Shown in pieces: positions 4,551 through 5,859 of a DNA stretch of 5,859 bases (position 1 is its first letter; each line of letters opens with the position of its first letter). The notes under the pieces are model-generated. The model was not told the origin of the DNA and ran no database searches. It saw only the letters and a list, made by a program, of their open reading frames with translations. Source of the stretch: Bacteroides sp. Lineage in GTDB: Bacteria; Bacteroidota; Bacteroidia; Bacteroidales; Bacteroidaceae. The translations under genes and the position numbers were made by a program. The DNA is taken from NCBI GenBank assembly GCA_019417975.1, contig DYCT01000139.1, positions 1 through 5,859 of the forward strand, given 5' to 3'.

Positions 4551-5789
4551 ATGGAACTTTACTTACTGCTTATATCACTTGTTATCAACATCGTATTACT
4601 GATTTTATTCATCACACGTTTCAATAAGAAAGAAGACACCTCTGCCACCGAACAGCTCCTCAGAGAACAATTCAGAGAAAACCGCGAAGAGCTAAACCGT
4701 ACTGTAAACAATTTCCGCACCGAGCTATCGCGCACGCTTTCCGATGCCCTGTTACAAATACAAAACACCTTGCATCAAAACCTGCAAATGGGTCATGAAC
4801 TGCAAAAAGAAAAAATAGAAGCCATGACACGTTCGCAAGAAGCCTTGGTAAAATCGACCGAAAAACGACTGGACGATATGCGCCTGATGGTGGAAGAGAA
4901 GTTACAAAAGACACTGAACGAACGCATCGGACAGTCGTTCGAAATAGTCCGCTCACAACTGGAGAACGTACAGAAAGGATTGGGAGAAATGAAATCGCTG
5001 GCTCAAGATGTAGGCGGACTCAAGAAGGTATTAAGCAATGTGAAGATGCGTGGCACTTTTGGCGAAGTGCAATTAGGTGCCCTTTTGGAACAACTGATGA
5101 GTCCGGAACAGTATGAAGCCAATGTGAAAACCAAAAAGAACGGAACTGAATTCGTAGAATTTGCCTTGCGCCTGCCAGGCAAAGACGACTTCTGTTCAAC
5201 AGTCTATCTGCCTATCGATGCCAAATTCCCGAAAGATGTGTACGAACAATATTACGATGCCTACGAAGCCGGCGACATGGAAGCCATTGAGCAATCGTCA
5301 CGCCAACTAGAAGCTACCATCAAGAAGATGGCACGCGACATCCATGACAAATATATCGAGCCTCCTTACACCACCGATTTCGCCATTATGTTCTTACCAT
5401 TCGAGAGTATTTATGCTGAAGTGATTCGTCGCACTCAACTGGTAGAAACCTTACAACGCGAATACAAAGTAGTGATAACCGGACCGACCACCTTAGGTGC
5501 CATTCTCAACAGTCTACAGATGGGATTCCGAACACTGGCCATCCAGAAACGCACGAGCGAAGTATGGACCATCTTAAGTGCAGTAAAAACCGAATTTGGA
5601 AAGTTCGGAGGTATGTTGCAAAAAGTACAAAAGAATCTACAGACAGCCGGCAACCAGTTGGAAGAAGTGATGGGGCGTCGCACACGTGCCATCGAACAAA
5701 AACTACGCAATGTAGAAGCTCTTCCTCAAGAAGAAGCAAACAAAATACTTCCAACTTCCGATTGGATAGATGAGGATGAACCGGTTTAA
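4551..5789 (+). CDS. rmuC: DNA recombination protein RmuC, predicted membrane-anchored nuclease
   Basis: RmuC-family protein of 412 residues, within the usual 400-520 range. Residues 3-22 form one N-terminal transmembrane helix followed by FNKK, so the rest should face the cytoplasm. Residues about 31-160 are a long charged coiled coil (many E/Q/L/R heptad-like turns). The RmuC domain covers about 165-385, with the family signatures RGTFGEVQL (167-175), PIDAKFP (221-227), FLPFES (281-286) and GPTTL (311-315). The family is assigned to the PD-(D/E)xK nuclease-like group. E172 or nearby acidic residues, D223 and K225 are the likely active-site set, which is inference from motif order. In E. coli, rmuC loss raises inversions at short inverted repeats, so the family is thought to restrain such rearrangements, but its exact reaction is not settled. 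The C-terminus is a short acidic tail (DWIDEDEPV). The gene is divergent from the small lipoprotein gene. The ATG at 4551 precedes the complete membrane helix. Confidence 0.95.
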   Translation: MELYLLLISLVINIVLLILFITRFNKKEDTSATEQLLREQFRENREELNRTVNNFRTELSRTLSDALLQIQNTLHQNLQMGHELQKEKIEAMTRSQEALVKSTEKRLDDMRLMVEEKLQKTLNERIGQSFEIVRSQLENVQKGLGEMKSLAQDVGGLKKVLSNVKMRGTFGEVQLGALLEQLMSPEQYEANVKTKKNGTEFVEFALRLPGKDDFCSTVYLPIDAKFPKDVYEQYYDAYEAGDMEAIEQSSRQLEATIKKMARDIHDKYIEPPYTTDFAIMFLPFESIYAEVIRRTQLVETLQREYKVVITGPTTLGAILNSLQMGFRTLAIQKRTSEVWTILSAVKTEFGKFGGMLQKVQKNLQTAGNQLEEVMGRRTRAIEQKLRNVEALPQEEANKILPTSDWIDEDEPV

Positions 5790-5823
5790 CTGATAAATAG
5801 CAAACTGTCAAATTGTACAGAAA

Positions 5824-5837
5824 TGCATATTTATGCA
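5824..5837. promoter_or_regulatory. ARG-box-like palindrome (candidate ArgR operator)
   Basis: TGCATATTTATGCA is a perfect 6-bp inverted repeat with a TT centre. It fits the ArgR/AhrC operator core of the form TGnATwwwwATnCA. It lies 35 bp after the rmuC stop and overlaps TATTTATG (5828-5835), a 7-of-8 match to the -7 consensus on the plus strand, so a repressor here could cover a promoter. I infer that an arginine-metabolism or argR gene may start beyond the right edge. The window shows no such gene, so the assignment rests on the motif alone. Confidence 0.45.
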
Positions 5838-5838
5838 G

Positions 5839-5851
5839 CGCGAGAATCGCG
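5839..5851. repeat. GC-rich inverted repeat CGCGA-gaa-TCGCG
   Basis: A perfect 5-bp inverted repeat with a 3-nt centre follows directly after the ARG-box-like palindrome. AATTTGCA comes after it up to the window end, so there is no T tract and it does not look like the rmuC terminator. It may be part of the leader or control region of the next gene. Confidence 0.35.
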
Positions 5852-5859
5852 AATTTGCA

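Noticed and set aside
4672..4956. Minus-strand open frames inside rmuC (also 4559-4768, 5435-5710, 5506-5811)
   Set aside because: All lie antisense to the well-supported RmuC coding sequence and show no recognisable features.

Overview
The window looks like ordinary chromosomal DNA from a Bacteroidales bacterium (Bacteroides or a close relative). The evidence is a TonB-dependent receptor with an N-terminal carboxypeptidase-regulatory-like domain, two lipoproteins with short lipoboxes, no Shine-Dalgarno sequences before the starts, and several good matches to the Bacteroides -7 promoter element TAnnTTTG. No rRNA, tRNA, CRISPR array or complete mobile element is visible.

Layout. Positions 1-2737 hold three genes on the minus strand. 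In transcription order they are a metallophosphatase/5'-nucleotidase lipoprotein (2737-1007), a small exported histidine-rich protein with a TTG start (976-629), and the N-terminal 141 codons of a TonB-dependent receptor (457-32). The receptor frame stops abruptly at the beginning of the plug domain, with stops in all three frames, so it looks broken. The 171 bp before the receptor hold an imperfect terminator, a 7-bp direct repeat and a long imperfect hairpin. A 220-bp divergent region (2738-2957) separates this group from a zinc-finger-less DnaJ/CbpA-type co-chaperone (2958-3869, plus), which ends in a very strong 15-bp-stem terminator. Next come a small unrecognised lipoprotein on the minus strand (4436-4029) and, divergently, rmuC (4551-5789, plus). 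These two share a 114-bp intergenic region with back-to-back -7 boxes. The last 70 bp contain a perfect palindrome that fits the ArgR (ARG box) consensus, probably belonging to a gene just outside the window.

How the genes fit together. The nucleotidase and the His-rich protein are probably one transcription unit acting in the cell envelope. The nucleotidase would scavenge phosphate or nucleosides from nucleotides. The His-rich protein, placed just before a TonB receptor, may handle a metal or other receptor ligand (inference). The co-chaperone, the small lipoprotein and rmuC appear to be separate single-gene units. I did not find a convincing undescribed system. The points most worth following are the broken receptor end, the small His-rich protein with its palindrome and non-ATG start, and the ARG-box-like palindrome at the right edge.
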